64,000 nt of DNA, taken from the NCBI GenBank assembly GCA_023101725.1, contig JALJCO010013386.1, positions 496,001-560,000 of the forward strand, in the 5' to 3' direction. This DNA is from Atherinomorus stipes. Lineage: Eukaryota; Chordata; Actinopteri; Atheriniformes; Atherinidae. Position 1 is the first letter of the stretch, and the number at the start of each line of letters is the position of its first letter. The position numbers and the translations under genes are program-made. Shown here in pieces: positions 44,361-57,156 of the stretch. The notes beneath the pieces are model-generated. The model saw only the letters and a list, made by a program, of their open reading frames with translations. It ran no database searches and was not told where the DNA came from.

Positions 44361-44597
44361 AAAAATTGAATAATTGGCAGGTTAAAACAATTGGTGAGCA
44401 ACAGTTGTGTTGATGCATGTAAGAAAGCACATGATACTACAGTGGGATTAACTTTATTTTGTTTCCATCTTCTTTGGTCTAAACAGGCACGTCTGGATAG
44501 AGTTGAATTGGAATCCTGTGGGATTGGTGCACATGTAGTCATAGTGAGAGTTTAGCATTTTTCTGTGGGTGAATAATGGGTTAACATCAGGTCTAGG

Positions 44598-45276
44598 TGT
44601 GGCTAACCCCCTCCGTCCACTGCCTCCGCTCCACTCCGCCCCGCTCTGGTCCGCACGATGCAGCAAATCCGTTGCTATTTTAATCAATGAGCAGCAGTCC
44701 ACTTCTCCGCCAGTGCTCCGCTCCGCTCCGACACGTCCGCTCGGGTCCGTCGGCCTCCGCCAAAAATACGGATCAACTCTATTTTCTGGTCCGCTCCGCT
44801 CCGTTTGGAGGAAGTTGCAAACATGAAACATCCGGTTTATAAAGTTTTTTTTTACATCCACCACAGAAGAAATTGATTGCTGTGTATAAAACTTATTGGG
44901 CATATTGTAGCATCTCGATAAAATCTTTTTTATGAAATAATATTGCGTCTTGTGTGACTTGAGAATGGGCAAATTGGGCAATGTGTGTAGTTCAATGTGC
45001 CGTATACATACTCCCTTCAAAGTAGGTCGCCGCACGTCAGATCCTGTCAAAACTACAAAAACTGTCACTTGTAAACACTCATTTTGGAAGTTGAAGGCCA
45101 AGAGATTTTGCTTCTCGCGCATGCTCCTTTGCCTGCTTTGTGACTGAACGGAGAGGGTGCTGGCGGAGTCAGGCGGAGTATGTGTGCGAGGGTTTTTGCA
45201 GCCCACCGGAGAAGACGGACTAGAGCGCAGCGGAGCGGAGTGGGGCGGAGCGGAAGCAGTGGACGGGAGGTGTAAC
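44598..45276. mobile_element. GC-rich palindromic MITE
   Basis: The left end 'ccgtccactgcctccgctccactccgcc' is the inverse of the right end 'ggggcggagcggaagcagtggacggg'. A second pair of CCGCTCC-rich blocks lies just inside the left arm (44700-44810). The centre is AT-rich. The ends look hAT-like (right side reads CAGTGTTACACCTCCCG inversely), but no target duplication was confirmed. The 290-codon minus-strand frame that runs through it is a by-product. Confidence 0.6.
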
Positions 45277-48200
45277 AGTGTTACTGCTACTGCAGCTTTT
45301 ACCAAAATGATGGAGTTGATACACAAAGTTGAGAAGGAGACTAAAGCAGAATATACTGTATGGATGGGCTATGTGCACAACTCCACTACTTCCTGAACAG
45401 CTTCTTTGTTTCCTCTTTCATTATTTGGACAAACTGATTAAGTGTGTCTGCCCATTGTCATTGTGGTTACTGAGGTCAGGCACACCTGGATTCATCAATT
45501 TGTCCAGTAATGAAAGACAGGAAACAAAGGACCTGGCTTAAGTTCATACGCTTTTTCAAGCTGGGACTGATCTGCCTTCTTTGCAGTTCGGTTTGGTTCA
45601 TGAAAGGGAAGAAGCAGAAATGAGGGTCAAAGTTGACCCAGCTCTGATTTGCCTCTGAGCCATCATGGGAAGTGGTAACAGGGCAGAATGGGCCCATCTT
45701 GTGTGTGTTTCACTCATCAAGTTTGCACATCTAGCTGGTGATAAAGCATGACATATGTGCTGAGTGAACGTCACAGCTCCTCTGATTCTGCAAAGCTGTA
45801 GTGATTTGTGAAAGGACGCTCCAGCACAGGATGAAGCTTGTTTGGTTTTTGATTGGGCAAAAGCTTACAATTGAGTTCGTCATCGCAGCTACATGGCGGA
45901 ACCAATCTAAAAGGGCTTATGTTATAAACATCATCATTGAAAATCCAACTCCGCCACCACCACCACCGTATACTAATTTTTATGTGCTGTAAACTGATTA
46001 AATAAAAACACAAAACAAACATAATTACGCACACATACAAAAAACAAACAAAAAAAAAGCACACGCCAAAGATGAACTAATTAAAGTTTAGCTTTTGTAG
46101 TGAATATGCAGACATGACATGCTTTTCTACTGGTTGTGACACTATAAAACTACAAATTAATACAAACATGCAAATGCTTGTTTGAAGACATTGTAGTATC
46201 AAATAAAAAAATACCAGCAAGGGCACAGATCTGGAGTCTTCACTGTTCTGACAGCTGCTTCACAATTTTGCCACAGAAAGCACCTCTGGATGCAACAGTA
46301 AAACTCAGAGCTGACCTTGTGGGATGAAAATCCCAGCAGACAGCCCTATGACTGATGAAGACAAGACAAACATGCTTATGGTTACTACCCTGACCTAACA
46401 TACCTTCTTCAGTCTTGGAGACGAAGAGCTCATCCAGTGAGGGCTGCTTTCGCTCATAGCCGTAGACCTGTCAGCAGTGATGTTTGTCAACATGAAGGTT
46501 GGGGTCATTCTGACACAGATTTTGAGGTTTTTTCACAGCAAAGCTTAAACTCCAGGCTTTCCAAGTGAACAAGGAACGTTTTATCACTGCACACAGTAAT
46601 TTCTTTGACGAAATAGATGAACGAACTATGGATATGATTTTAATTGTCTTTTTTTTTTTTCCTTATGCTTTGCTCATCCTTTGTTATTCTTTCCTCAACA
46701 GCTCCCATCATCAAGTGCAGCCATTCCTGACCAAGTTTTCTATCTGCGGTTGAAATGTAATACTTGTCCTGGGAGTGCACTTACTGGCCAAGTGCTGGGC
46801 CCCTCCAAACACACACACTCACATGCTATCATATATCTGTTCAAACCTGTACAATTTAGCCCACAAGCAGGACTACAGAGATGCATGCACTACACACCCA
46901 CCTGCAGCCTCTTCAGTCTAAATCTCCAGGGGTTTTCCACCCCTTTCTAATCCTACTACCATCTTCCTCTTTACTGTCGAACTTTACACATTCATGAGCT
47001 CTAACTTATTCTCTCTTTCTGGATGCTGATAAAATCATACTGTACATCAATACACAAGAGACAGGCACAGAATGTTTGATAAAGTGGAAAGGATTTGTAA
47101 CAGTAATCTATACAGCTGATGTCATTATGATATGCTGTGGTCAGAAAATGCATAGCGACTCAACTCAAGTGTGTGTGTGTGTGTGGGTGTGTGGGTGTGT
47201 GTGTGTGTGTGTGTGCATGTGTGATAATCTTGGCTTCTCAAGACCAAGCTCTATCATGTCCACCTGTTGATCCACCCCCCTTATTACGCCAAGACGACTA
47301 GAAATCCTCCCATTTCTACTAGCTCAGTGTACTGCTAAGATGAGCTACCTCACACACCCAGCTATAACACCACTGTGTGATTGGATCTCAGAAGGACAGA
47401 AACAGCAGCAACCTAGCCATGTTTATGTTGGCTCTGGTATTTTTCTTAAAGGTTGTAATCAAATACATCAAAAACATAACTGCAGTGATTGTATTCAATC
47501 TGACACACATATGGACAGTGGGCTGTATATAATTATATCTTCAGATTTGTTTTCAAAGGATGGGAAAGAGCTCTCAGTGAGGAGGGGTGAGATTTGGAAA
47601 TGCTTTTTTCCCTGGTTTTAAACAACATCTTATTTTTGGCTTCTTAACAAGGCTGACATGATCTGAATGCATTAGGTTGACTATGTAAATGTGTGTGAGT
47701 ACACCATGTGGGTGTCCTTGATTGCTTTCGGTAGCATTATTAACCTCTCTGGTTGGGAGCTGTAAATGAAATGTCAAACATCATATCAGTTAGGAAGAAG
47801 TTATCTCTGTTTCCATTTATCACCAGTCCCGTCTCCGCCAAGTTGACAGAAATTAGAATTCATGTAGAGGGTGAATAACTACTGTAGCAACACTCAGATG
47901 GTCTGAATAGCAATTAAATGTCAATTCCTACAGAATCCTATCTCAGACTAAAAGATTGATATGTAAATGAAAGGTAAATGAATCTCATCTCAAAGAACCC
48001 GACCTCACCTGGCTGGTCCATGCAGGCCGGTCAATCAGCAGCCTCATCAGCGGGACTGCACAAGCTTTAGCTCCTCATCCTCATTCCTGTGCATTAGGTT
48101 TGAAACCTGCATCTATCATTATCACACTCTAATACTGCCATTACAGTATCTGTTCCCCTTTATGGCTTCCCCCTCTATCCTCTTGCCTGAGGAAAGAATG

Positions 48201-49764
48201 TGAAATTACTTTCCATTCAGAGGGGAAAGGAAAACGGAGATTTTCACACAGGGTGTGTGGAGCTGGAAGACACTATACCTTCAGATACCGACAAAGCTTT
48301 TGTGCTCTGGCCCACTGTCATGGCTATCATGTGAAGTAATCTTTTCCAGAGTGTGGCCAATCAGTAGAAAATCTGACTTCCTATTGTCCTTGATTTTTTT
48401 AGGAAATCTTTGATTAGAGGTTGTTCTTTCCACGTTTGACTGTCTGCCCTGATGATTCCAATAAAATCTCCTTCTGCTGTCAGCTTCATTGGCAGGTAGT
48501 GACAGATACAAGAACAGCTATGATACCAATGATCCACAATGATGTAGAACAACCAATAATTAAATGAATTATATTAACATTTATGAGCTAAGTTTTTTTT
48601 CCTTTTTTGTTTTTCTGGTTGGAATTTTCAAATACCAAAAAGGGCATAAAATGGCACAGTTAACTAGGCGTATACTGTATACGTTTGAGTAAATTTAAGT
48701 TTGAATCATACAGCTTTTTGTTCTTGTCTCTCACTCTCTGTTTCTTTATAAATAGTTAGATTTCTGGCTGTTGAGTTGGCCTGGTGGGCTCTCAATACTG
48801 TGAAGAAAAACAAGAAAAAAAAAAACACAAGTATCACATTGCCTTGTCCAAACAAAGACATGCCAATCCATCTATACCACTTTTAAATTTAATGACATAA
48901 ATTTACAGCTTATCATGCAATTCTGAGATAAAATTGCTACTGTGATAACTTTCCAGAGTTGTAAATTCAAGCCCCCTTCAGAGGAAGGCTATTATAAATC
49001 ACTGTGCAGTGTTATTTAAACTGGACTTCAGGATTGTGTTTAATCTTCTCTCTGGCATGTGCTGCTGTCAATGTGGCTGCGTACTACAGCACAATTTTTG
49101 GTGGTTGATTTAAAGCTGTCAAAGAACAAATTACACATCATTTCTTGATATTCAGGGTGAAGTTTTGGCTCTGGATAGCTCCTTTAAGGCACACAGTGTC
49201 TAAAAGTTTGCACTCCAGTTTTCCTCACCATTTTTAGCTGTCACCTTAACACATGTCTTAACAGTACCTAATGACCAGAGAAACTTTTTTAATTGCATTT
49301 TGGGTTGAGCTGTAGCTGCAGCCTCAGCACTTGTCTGACAGACAAAGCTGGACATGCATACAGTGAATCACAATGAAGAAAGTGGACTTAGGTGAAGTGA
49401 CAACTACGTTTGTTACTGTGAGTGCAATAAAACTGTCACAAGCAGCCCTTCACATATCAGCTCCACCACCATCAGTTTCCCTTTCATAGATCAGTTCTAC
49501 CACATAATTAACCAAATAAGGTGGCTTAATCCCACTTCAGTGTTTCCTTTTCGAGGAAGTACACGCTGTGTTGTGGCGTGTTGTGTAGAATTTGTAGAAA
49601 ACAAATTGTGTGTCTGATATGTCCCACAATCAAAGTTGAATTTTATTATGTATAAATAAGTGCTTAATGTTTACTCTTGTAAATCCTATGCTGTGCCTAT
49701 TGCATATATCATGTCATCACAGCTGCCATCAAGATAGCATGCCGCGATGCTAGCTTGATGCATG
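45277..49764. other. Long spacer
   Basis: About 4.5 kb with no recognisable gene or transposon terminus apart from a (TG)n microsatellite. Frames of up to 97 codons (for example 45771-46064 minus, 46681-46950 plus, 47340-47621 plus) show no known domain. This is the longest stretch in the window that looks free of young repeats, so it is the best place to look for conserved non-coding sequence. Confidence 0.55.
47169..47217. repeat. (TG)n microsatellite
   Basis: TG repeat with a few 'gggtg' interruptions. Confidence 0.95.
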
Positions 49765-50462
49765 TGTCAAGAGTGGTTCTTTTCAATACCGCCGACTGCT
49801 GGAGGGGAAAGAAAGACTGCTGCCAGCAGGTAGTAAATAAAACAATAATAAAAAAAAAACTTTATCAAAGAAATAAAATTAGTAAAAGTCCTAAAGTAAT
49901 AAAAGACATGAAATAGGCTTTAAAAAAAGAATAAACGTAATAAAATAAAAAGTCAAACTAAACAGGGGCTATAAAGGGCTCGCAGTGGCTGGCATCTCCG
50001 TGGGCTCTGGCTTCATCCCGGTCTTGGGCGCCGCTCCTCCCAGCGGCTGCACTGCTTTTGGCCGTAGGCTCTCCTGGGACTCCACCACAGCCGCTCCTCT
50101 GGCCCGGGCAGTCGCTCCTGCTGGTGGTTGCGACTCTGGCCGTAGGCTTCCTTTTGTGGTCTGTGACCGCCCTCTGACTCCCGAGCCGTGTTCCACCGCC
50201 ACCATCTCCTGCACCCCGAGCCGCACCTTCTCTGTCAACCGCTCCCAGTCTCGTCTCTGCTCTCTGATCTCCCCTCTGTTGTCCGCACACCGGCTTTTAT
50301 CCTCTTGTTTCCAATCAAGTCAGGGGAGGAGTCCTTCTCTCCAGGTGCTGCCAATCAGTTCATTTAAAGCTCCCACTAGCTTGGAGATAAAGACCATGCT
50401 AAAGGCAAGCTAGTGGGCAGTAGCCTGGTTTCTGGCAGCACCCGTTAGTTCACCCTGTGACA
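49765..50462 (-). mobile_element. Putative solo LTR
   Basis: The unit starts TGTCAAGAG and ends CCTGTGACA on the plus strand, a TG..CA structure with a 5-bp inverted TGTCA/TGACA. The flanking tetramers catg and cata agree at three of four positions. On the minus strand a TATA-like GGATAAAAG at about 50293-50301 is followed by a GC-rich segment and then an AT-rich end, the order expected for U3-R-U5. No second LTR, primer-binding site or gag/pol sequence lies nearby, so it would be a solo LTR. An AATAAA on the minus strand is not evident, so orientation and identity remain tentative. Confidence 0.45.
49985..50290. other. GC-rich block with open frames on both strands
   Basis: Frames of 142 codons (plus) and 110/89 codons (minus) overlap. 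They are rich in Ala, Gly, Arg, Pro and Ser and have no recognised domain. Openness in several frames at once is what a GC-rich stretch gives by chance. It sits inside the putative LTR. Confidence 0.5.
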
Positions 50463-52789
50463 CATAGAAGCACACTCAAGGTGGCCACATTCCACTTTTG
50501 TGACTACTTCCTGTTCCAGCTCTGAGGCATATCAGATCAACTTTGATCCCCCATTCCACTTTAGCTCTTTCGCAAATCTCTCTGAAGGGGTTTGTTTGTA
50601 ACAAAAGTGCTACTGCACGTGCAGTCTGTTTGAACAATTTCAGGAACAGCACATTTATCAACTGTTTTGGTTCAGGCTCTGTGTAATCTTTGTAGTCGAA
50701 AGTCTTCCTGGACTAAGATCAAATCAGGCAGCTTTTCGGGACCAGTGTGAGCAATTATCTTGCTGACAGCTCAGCATTGTAATCCATGTGGCAAGGATGC
50801 CTCTAGCAAAACAGTAGAGAAGATAAACATCTCTCACATGAAGCAGCCTCTAAAGGTTCAGCACAGCATGTATATTAAAACATCTGCTCTCATCTTGGTG
50901 GTAGATGGGCTCCTTGGTGGAGGTCTGCACTCTGAACATTTTTCTAGTTTGGTTTATTTTGAGTTCATTCTGTGCCTACCCAAATGGACCAAACCACCTC
51001 AAAAACGTGACACAGTTCCAACTGTTGCTTATTATACAGTAGTTGATATTCCCTGAAACAACCAATGACTAACAAGAAAAAAGAAGAAAAAAAAAAACAG
51101 TTCATTAATTGGCCAGGACCAAAAGCAGTTTGTTCCCCATGAGTAAACAATGGAGGGATATGGAATACTCTCTTGGTAGTTTGCTTTTCAAACCTTATTT
51201 ACACAAAACATGTCAGGTCTGAGAAGCAGGGGAGGCAACAAACTATCCAGCATGTTGCACTCTGATGCATTCTACATCACTTCCTCTCATTGACTCACTG
51301 AATGGTCAGTTTTCATTCACCTTGCAAGTGAACTGCAGCAATTTTCATTTGCAAGAGAACCAAGACCCCTGGTTTTCAGATTTTGCATCTTTGCCCCACA
51401 CCAAAGTTTGAAACCAGATTTACACTGCTCCAAACCAACTGCACCAACCATGGAAGCAGACCAGGGTTTGTTTAAAGCGTACCAAGTAGTGCTGGTGTGA
51501 ATGTGCCCAAGAGCATGAAATCAGTTTTTATCCGCACCACAACCTCTGGTCCTTTGTGCAGCCACTGCATGAAGTCCTCCACTGTTACTGCTGCTGGATC
51601 CTCCACACGGGTTCTTTCGAGGGGTCAGCACATATAACGATAATGTAAGATAATGGAGGCTTACATTCATATGCATTTGCACACCTGAGCTGCCAGTGTC
51701 CTATCAGCACAGTTCTGAGTCAAGGATGGTGTGTCAGAGTTCACACTGAGATGTGAAGCACAGTTAAACAGACTGTAAAAGGAGCTGTAAGAACAGGACC
51801 TGTTCTGGATTCATCTCAGCAGGCAGATTAATGGCACATGTTTACACAAGACTTCAGTTCAGAAACTCTCCACATCTGCGTGTGTGTGTATTTAAAGAAT
51901 ATGCATATGTGTGGCATGTGTGTCTCCGTATGTGAAATCAAATTAAACTTGGTCAGAGGGGTTGGCGGGGGGTGTTGCTGCAAGTACTTGACTACGGTCG
52001 CTTTACTCTGAGGTATGTGAGAGTTTGTGTAAGTATGTGTATGTCTTTTGGGGTATAGGAAGGTTGGAGCTGCAGGCCATGACTCACAGATTTTTTTTTA
52101 ACCTGAGGACATATATGTGAGAGCTGAGCTGTATGTGTGCAATTTGCATGCAAGTGTGTTGAGTGGGTTGAAGCCCACCTGCTGATGGGCCTGATAAGAA
52201 CCTTTTGTGGTCAAGTGTCTTATTTCATTCACAACATGCAGGTTGGACACCACCACAACATGACTGGAGCAACTCTACTGTAATTGCATGTACCAGTAAA
52301 TATCAAGATGTCAGATGAATTATCTTCTTGAGACCTCCCTGGGGGTTTTTGGCAAAAAAAAAAAAAAAAAAAAAAACGTTTTAGGTGTCCTTACACAATG
52401 ATTTGTGCATTCCCACAGCTGAGTGTATACAGTCTTACTGATGAAATCTGGTTTGAGATACACCATTATTGGCAGCAAAGGTAACAAGAACAGAGCAGAA
52501 ACTTTGATTGTTTGCCCAGTTCTCCACAGAGAGGATGGGTTAACACGTCAGTCATTTTTTAAAGAAATGCTTGGAAAAGCTGTGTATCAACAAAAAAGGC
52601 AGCAGAGTATATTATGAGTAAGTTATTTCAAATTGAATCAATTGTATTATACATGAAACATGGTTGTAAGATATTCTTGTTACCCTTTCATAGCTTACAT
52701 ACATATATGATTATCAATATTGATACAGTACAGTAATGTACAGTAAAATTTAAGTACATTGTTTTTCAAGTCTAAGTGCCAAAATGCAT
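50463..52789. other. Spacer
   Basis: A poly(A) run at about 52354-52376. The segment near 51410-51530 ('ttacactgctccaaacc', 'aagcgtaccaagtagtgctggtgtgaatgtg') may be a piece of a MITE, but no ends are visible. No gene seen. Confidence 0.5.
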
Positions 52790-54850
52790 TGTTCCAAAAA
52801 CAAAGTGGGCGAACGCCTTTACTTCAAACCAGGTGCTGCTAATCAAATGCACTTTATCAACTGACCACCAGCAAATATAACTACCTCTTTAAAAGCAGAT
52901 GTTTTGGAAGCATTCAGGTCAGTGCAAGCACAGGCCAAGGAGGAAAAACAGCAGTAATGATCTTGGAGAAGTAACTGTTGCTGCCCATCAATCTTGGCAA
53001 GATTATAAGACCATCTTCAAACAATTATGACTCCATTCTGCAGTAGGAAAGTGCAAAATATTCAAGACAGTTGATAATCTTCTCAAAAGTGGATGTCCCA
53101 GCAAATTCAACCCAAGTCAGACCATGTAATGCTCAGAGAAACTATACAAGAAAACCCTGGAGCTACATCTCAGCCTCTGCAGGCCTCAGTCAGCATGTTA
53201 AATGTTAAAGTTCATGATGGTACACGTAAAAAAAGAAACAAAAAAACTAAGCATGCATATCTTGTTGGAAAGGGTTGCTAATAGAAGGACCATTCAAAAA
53301 GACCCTGTCAGTGAGCAACGTTACATCTAGGGTTAGGTCTTATACTGTTCACGGTAATACCGGTGTAACGGTAGGGAATGATAAGAAAATGAAATATTGC
53401 GATAAAATATGGGTGAAATGCGTATGCGCACTGCCATTGTTTTGATACTGTCAAACGCACAAGCAGCCAGGCTGGCCGTGGCCGAGGAGCAGGGAGGCAA
53501 AAGCTGCACATTGACTTGAGAAATTTCTTCTTATTCTCAAAGCTGCAAGAACAACAAAAAAGCTAGTTTTGGTCATTTCATCCTCTGCATGAAACTTCAT
53601 CCGCAACGGGGCGGGTATTGATGCAGGGGATGACTGTGACAAACTTGGTTTGTGGCAGGTGGGTGGGGTTGTGTGCATGGTGCTGTTCATGTGTGTAAAT
53701 GCCATGTGCTGTATGTATTTTGTACTTTCTCACCACCTCGATCAGCTGTTCATTAGAGCATCAGCAGAAAAGGGGAAGTGACAACTCTGGTTCAAGCATC
53801 TCCGCATTAACCCCGCCCACCTCGAATGTCCAGCCGATCACTCATTACTTCTCATGAACGCTCTGCTCATATAAATACGATCACGTTCTGCTTAGAGAGT
53901 CGTTACTTTGAAAAAGATGTGCTAGAAAAGGAAACATGGAATAAATTCAAGACGATGGTCAAGGTTCTCCACCTCTGCTGTGGTTCTGCTCAGGATATGT
54001 CAGCCCATTTCCACTGGAAATGCATTTTGCTTAAACTGTTAGCAGCAATTTGTAACACATGCACCTTTGATTTTATACAATTATAACTTTAATGTACATC
54101 AGAAACAAAAAAAAAGAAGAAGAAGAGGAAGGAAAAAAAGAAACAGCTGCTTGTTAAAGTGAAAACAAATTGCAAATTTTCATTTGAGCAAATAAAGTTG
54201 TGCAGTTTTCAAATATTTTGTCCAGTGTCAATCATATCGTCAGTTATATCGTTATCGCAAATTTTTTAATTTATATCGTGATAAATAGTTTTGGCCATAT
54301 CACCCTACCATAGTTGCATCTGAAAAAATACAAGACTTCTGGATGAATGTGTTTTGGAGGGACAGGGCCTAAACGCAGCATTTCAGCATAAAAACCTCAT
54401 ACTAACTCTCAGGCACAGTAGTGGAGGGGTAGATGATTTGGGTTAGTTTTGCAACCACAGGACTTGGGACACCTTGCAGACAAACAAACTCTTCTGTATA
54501 CCAAAGTGTTCTTGAGTAAAAGCTGAGGTCACCTGTCAGGCTGCCGAAGCCTACCTAAAACTGGGTCATACAACACAAACATTATCCAAAACACACCAGA
54601 AAATCTGCAACAGAACTTGTACAAACTGAAGAAATCGAGGTGTTGCAATGGCCAAGTGAAAATCTAATTTCCAACTGAACTATTGCGAATAGATCCTGTG
54701 CATAACTAAATTCTCACAAACCTCAATTAACTGGGGCACTGTTTCTGCATTTTGGCTTAGTTTTTTTTTTTTTATTAAAATAACAGCATCACATGCCTTG
54801 TGTTGTTCTGAGGTTGTTTGCTGCCTAGCCAAATAAATGAATAGATAATA
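52790..54850 (+). mobile_element. Tc1-family transposon, interrupted by a hAT element
   Basis: Left of the insertion: 'aaaccaggtgctgctaatcaaatgcac', 'ggccaaggaggaaaaac', then DLGEVTVAAHQSWQDYK and, at 53093-53281, VMLRETIQENPGATSQPLQASVSMLNVKVHDGT, the DNA-binding half of a well-known fish Tc1 transposase. Right of it (from 54313): QDFWMNVFW, a decayed GGGVMIWxxF segment, 'ccaaaacacaccagaaaatct' (from the DPKH block) and 'gaggtgttgcaatggcc' (VLQWP). A deletion then removes the end of the gene, leaving 'ggctta..attaaaataa' and the 3' UTR. Many stops: inactive. Confidence 0.8.
53320..54320. mobile_element. hAT element (985 bp) inside the Tc1 copy
   Basis: The element at 53328-54312 has ends TAGGGTTAGGT and, inversely, TATGGTAGGGT. 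It is flanked by gttacatc (53320-53327) and gttgcatc (54313-54320), an 8-bp duplication with one mismatch. The interior shares several blocks with the copies at 34.3 and 29.7 kb, including 'cacctcgatcagctgtt'. It has a (GA)-rich run near 54110. No transposase domain was seen, so it is non-autonomous. Confidence 0.85.
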
Positions 54851-57156
54851 GAGAAATTGACGTCTTTTACCTTTGATCTCAGTATGTGTACATTCACTGT
54901 GGTATCATTTCAATGAGTTTATGAAATGTAACATTTATTTAGTCAAGACTGGTTTTGACCAAGATCTTTCCAGTACATATTGGAATTATTGGAATCAAAT
55001 TCCTGTAAAATCTTTAATTCTTTTTAGATTATGCTATTGTATTGCCATTAAGCTACAGGGAAAGCTCCTAAAAACCTCGGGGCTGACTTCTTTAGCATGT
55101 TTGTGTGAGTAAGATAAATATTTTTTAACTTTAACAGCACGTCAATCAGGAGAGAGGAAGTTAGCTTTTCGAGAATCAAGCCTTTGTTCTCCAACAAAGG
55201 AAAAAGAAAGACCAAGAAAGAAGGCAAGGCAGGGACACTAAGACATGACCTCTCAAATTCATATTTTCAGGTTATTTGACATTTATATTTTTAGATGCTG
55301 AAGCTGTGTCTACAGAAACCCCAAACTGCGACATTCTGAAAACATTTCCCAGCCATCAAACCAGTATTTCAGGATAATGTTACAGGAAATTTCCCCTCAT
55401 GCAGAAAGTGAGGTTATGACACACAAGAAATCAGAGCCAGTCAGTGCTGTAATTTGAACGCAAACTTGCTCCAGTCATGTGCAAAGAAATGCTGCTACAT
55501 TTTTCCAGCAGGCAAAAATACAAACGATAAATCACACATGATAAATTGAGTGGAAGTTTCATAATCCATGTGTTATTTGAAAATACTCTGAGTGATAAAA
55601 TGCATGTACACTCCACAAATCATTTTAATAATGGTTTTCATTCTTATGATTATGTGTGTTTGGTGTTATTGCACTGTCATCTGAAATTAAGCAGCTTCAG
55701 GGGTTATAAAGCATGACAGTAATAAGAGGACAATGTTGAAGAGAGGAACACACAACTCTTGTTTTTACTCTGCTGTACTGAATGTTTAGTTCTTAATTTA
55801 AACAATCTGAAGAACATGTTCTGGGTCTGACTCTTTCTTTAAAATCTATCTAAATAATATTCTAATCATTTACAATATCAAAATGGTTATTTCCAATTAG
55901 GAAATAACTGTTTGACTCTAGAAACAATGATGGAAGAAGCTGGATATACCCATGGATCAAGAGCTTTCTGGTAACAACAGTAAATATCAACAGTAAAAAA
56001 TTACAATTTAACTAATTTATTCCTGGTACTAACTAGTTTAAAATCTTAAGAAAAAAACAAACAAAAAAAAAACCTATATGACAAGTTAAAATATTTACTT
56101 TGATGGTTGTAACTTTGAAATAGTGGTGAATAATGAAAGAAGAATGATTAAGAATGGGTTTTGATTTTCCTGACATATCAGATGAGGTAGAAATGTATTT
56201 TTAGGCCATTTCAAGACAGACACGTCTGCAGGCAACACACATACACACACAAAGCAGTGCCAGTCTTATAAAATCTGGTGCCTGAGTCAGCCTCATAGAA
56301 AGTAGGTTTATATACTGTCTAGTCTACCCATTCTCTGCAGACATTATAAAGACAACCAGCCCGTGTGGGTGTGCTCTACTTTTATAAGGCCCAATTTGAG
56401 ATGTGAACCTTCTACTTTGACAGAAAATTGATGATTTGTCAGGTCAGATTTTTTTTTTTTTTCATACATTTGCCTGTGATTTTTTTTTCTATTTGAAATT
56501 GGATAAATCCATATTTTAATGCTGACCATGGAACAAAGTCCTGCTTCCAGTAACTAACCAGCACACATTTGAACAGCATTTTAATTTCACTTCATTATTA
56601 GGGTTTCAACACCACTAGATTTCTTTCTAGCCCCCTTAATATTTTTCTACATTCTTGAATAAATCTTTGATTTGATTTCAAGTTTGTCCTATTATATCAA
56701 TCTAATCTCCAAAGTGGTCATGTTGTACCAACAGTATGCTATTGTACATGTATGCCCTTTCCATGGGCAGCTGCTTTTATATCATTTGACTCGTAGCATT
56801 TACTAAGTTTCATTTGGGCTAAATTGGGATATCTGTCTACTGTACAGATCCAGGCATGAAAAAGTTCCCCTTTCTGCCGACTGGCAGCCACTTACCAGCA
56901 ACTTGTCTGCTAATTCAGTCGCACAGAGAAACGCCTGTGTGCCCAGGGGAAACAATTTCAGAGCATAAATGAATGCCCGGAACAAGGACATTTCCACTCG
57001 CCAAGTTTGGACACCGTGCGTGTTGACATATTCGCAGGACAAATCGTTCAAAGTGCACTATTACTGCACCACTTCTGGCAAAAAAGGCGGAACTTTTTCA
57101 TGCCTGCATCTGTAATCTCCTTTGCAGACTGACTGTGCATCACTGCCTATGGAACC
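54851..57156. other. Spacer
   Basis: T-runs near 56448-56462. Frames of up to 82 codons (56803-57051 minus) have no recognised domain. Confidence 0.55.

Noticed and set aside
44454..45326. 290-codon minus-strand frame as a host gene
   Set aside because: It spans a GC-rich palindromic element end to end, has no known domain, and its composition mirrors the inverted arms.
49958..50413. Overlapping 142- and 110-codon frames
   Set aside because: Simultaneous openness on both strands of a GC-rich block is expected by chance, and no domain is recognisable.
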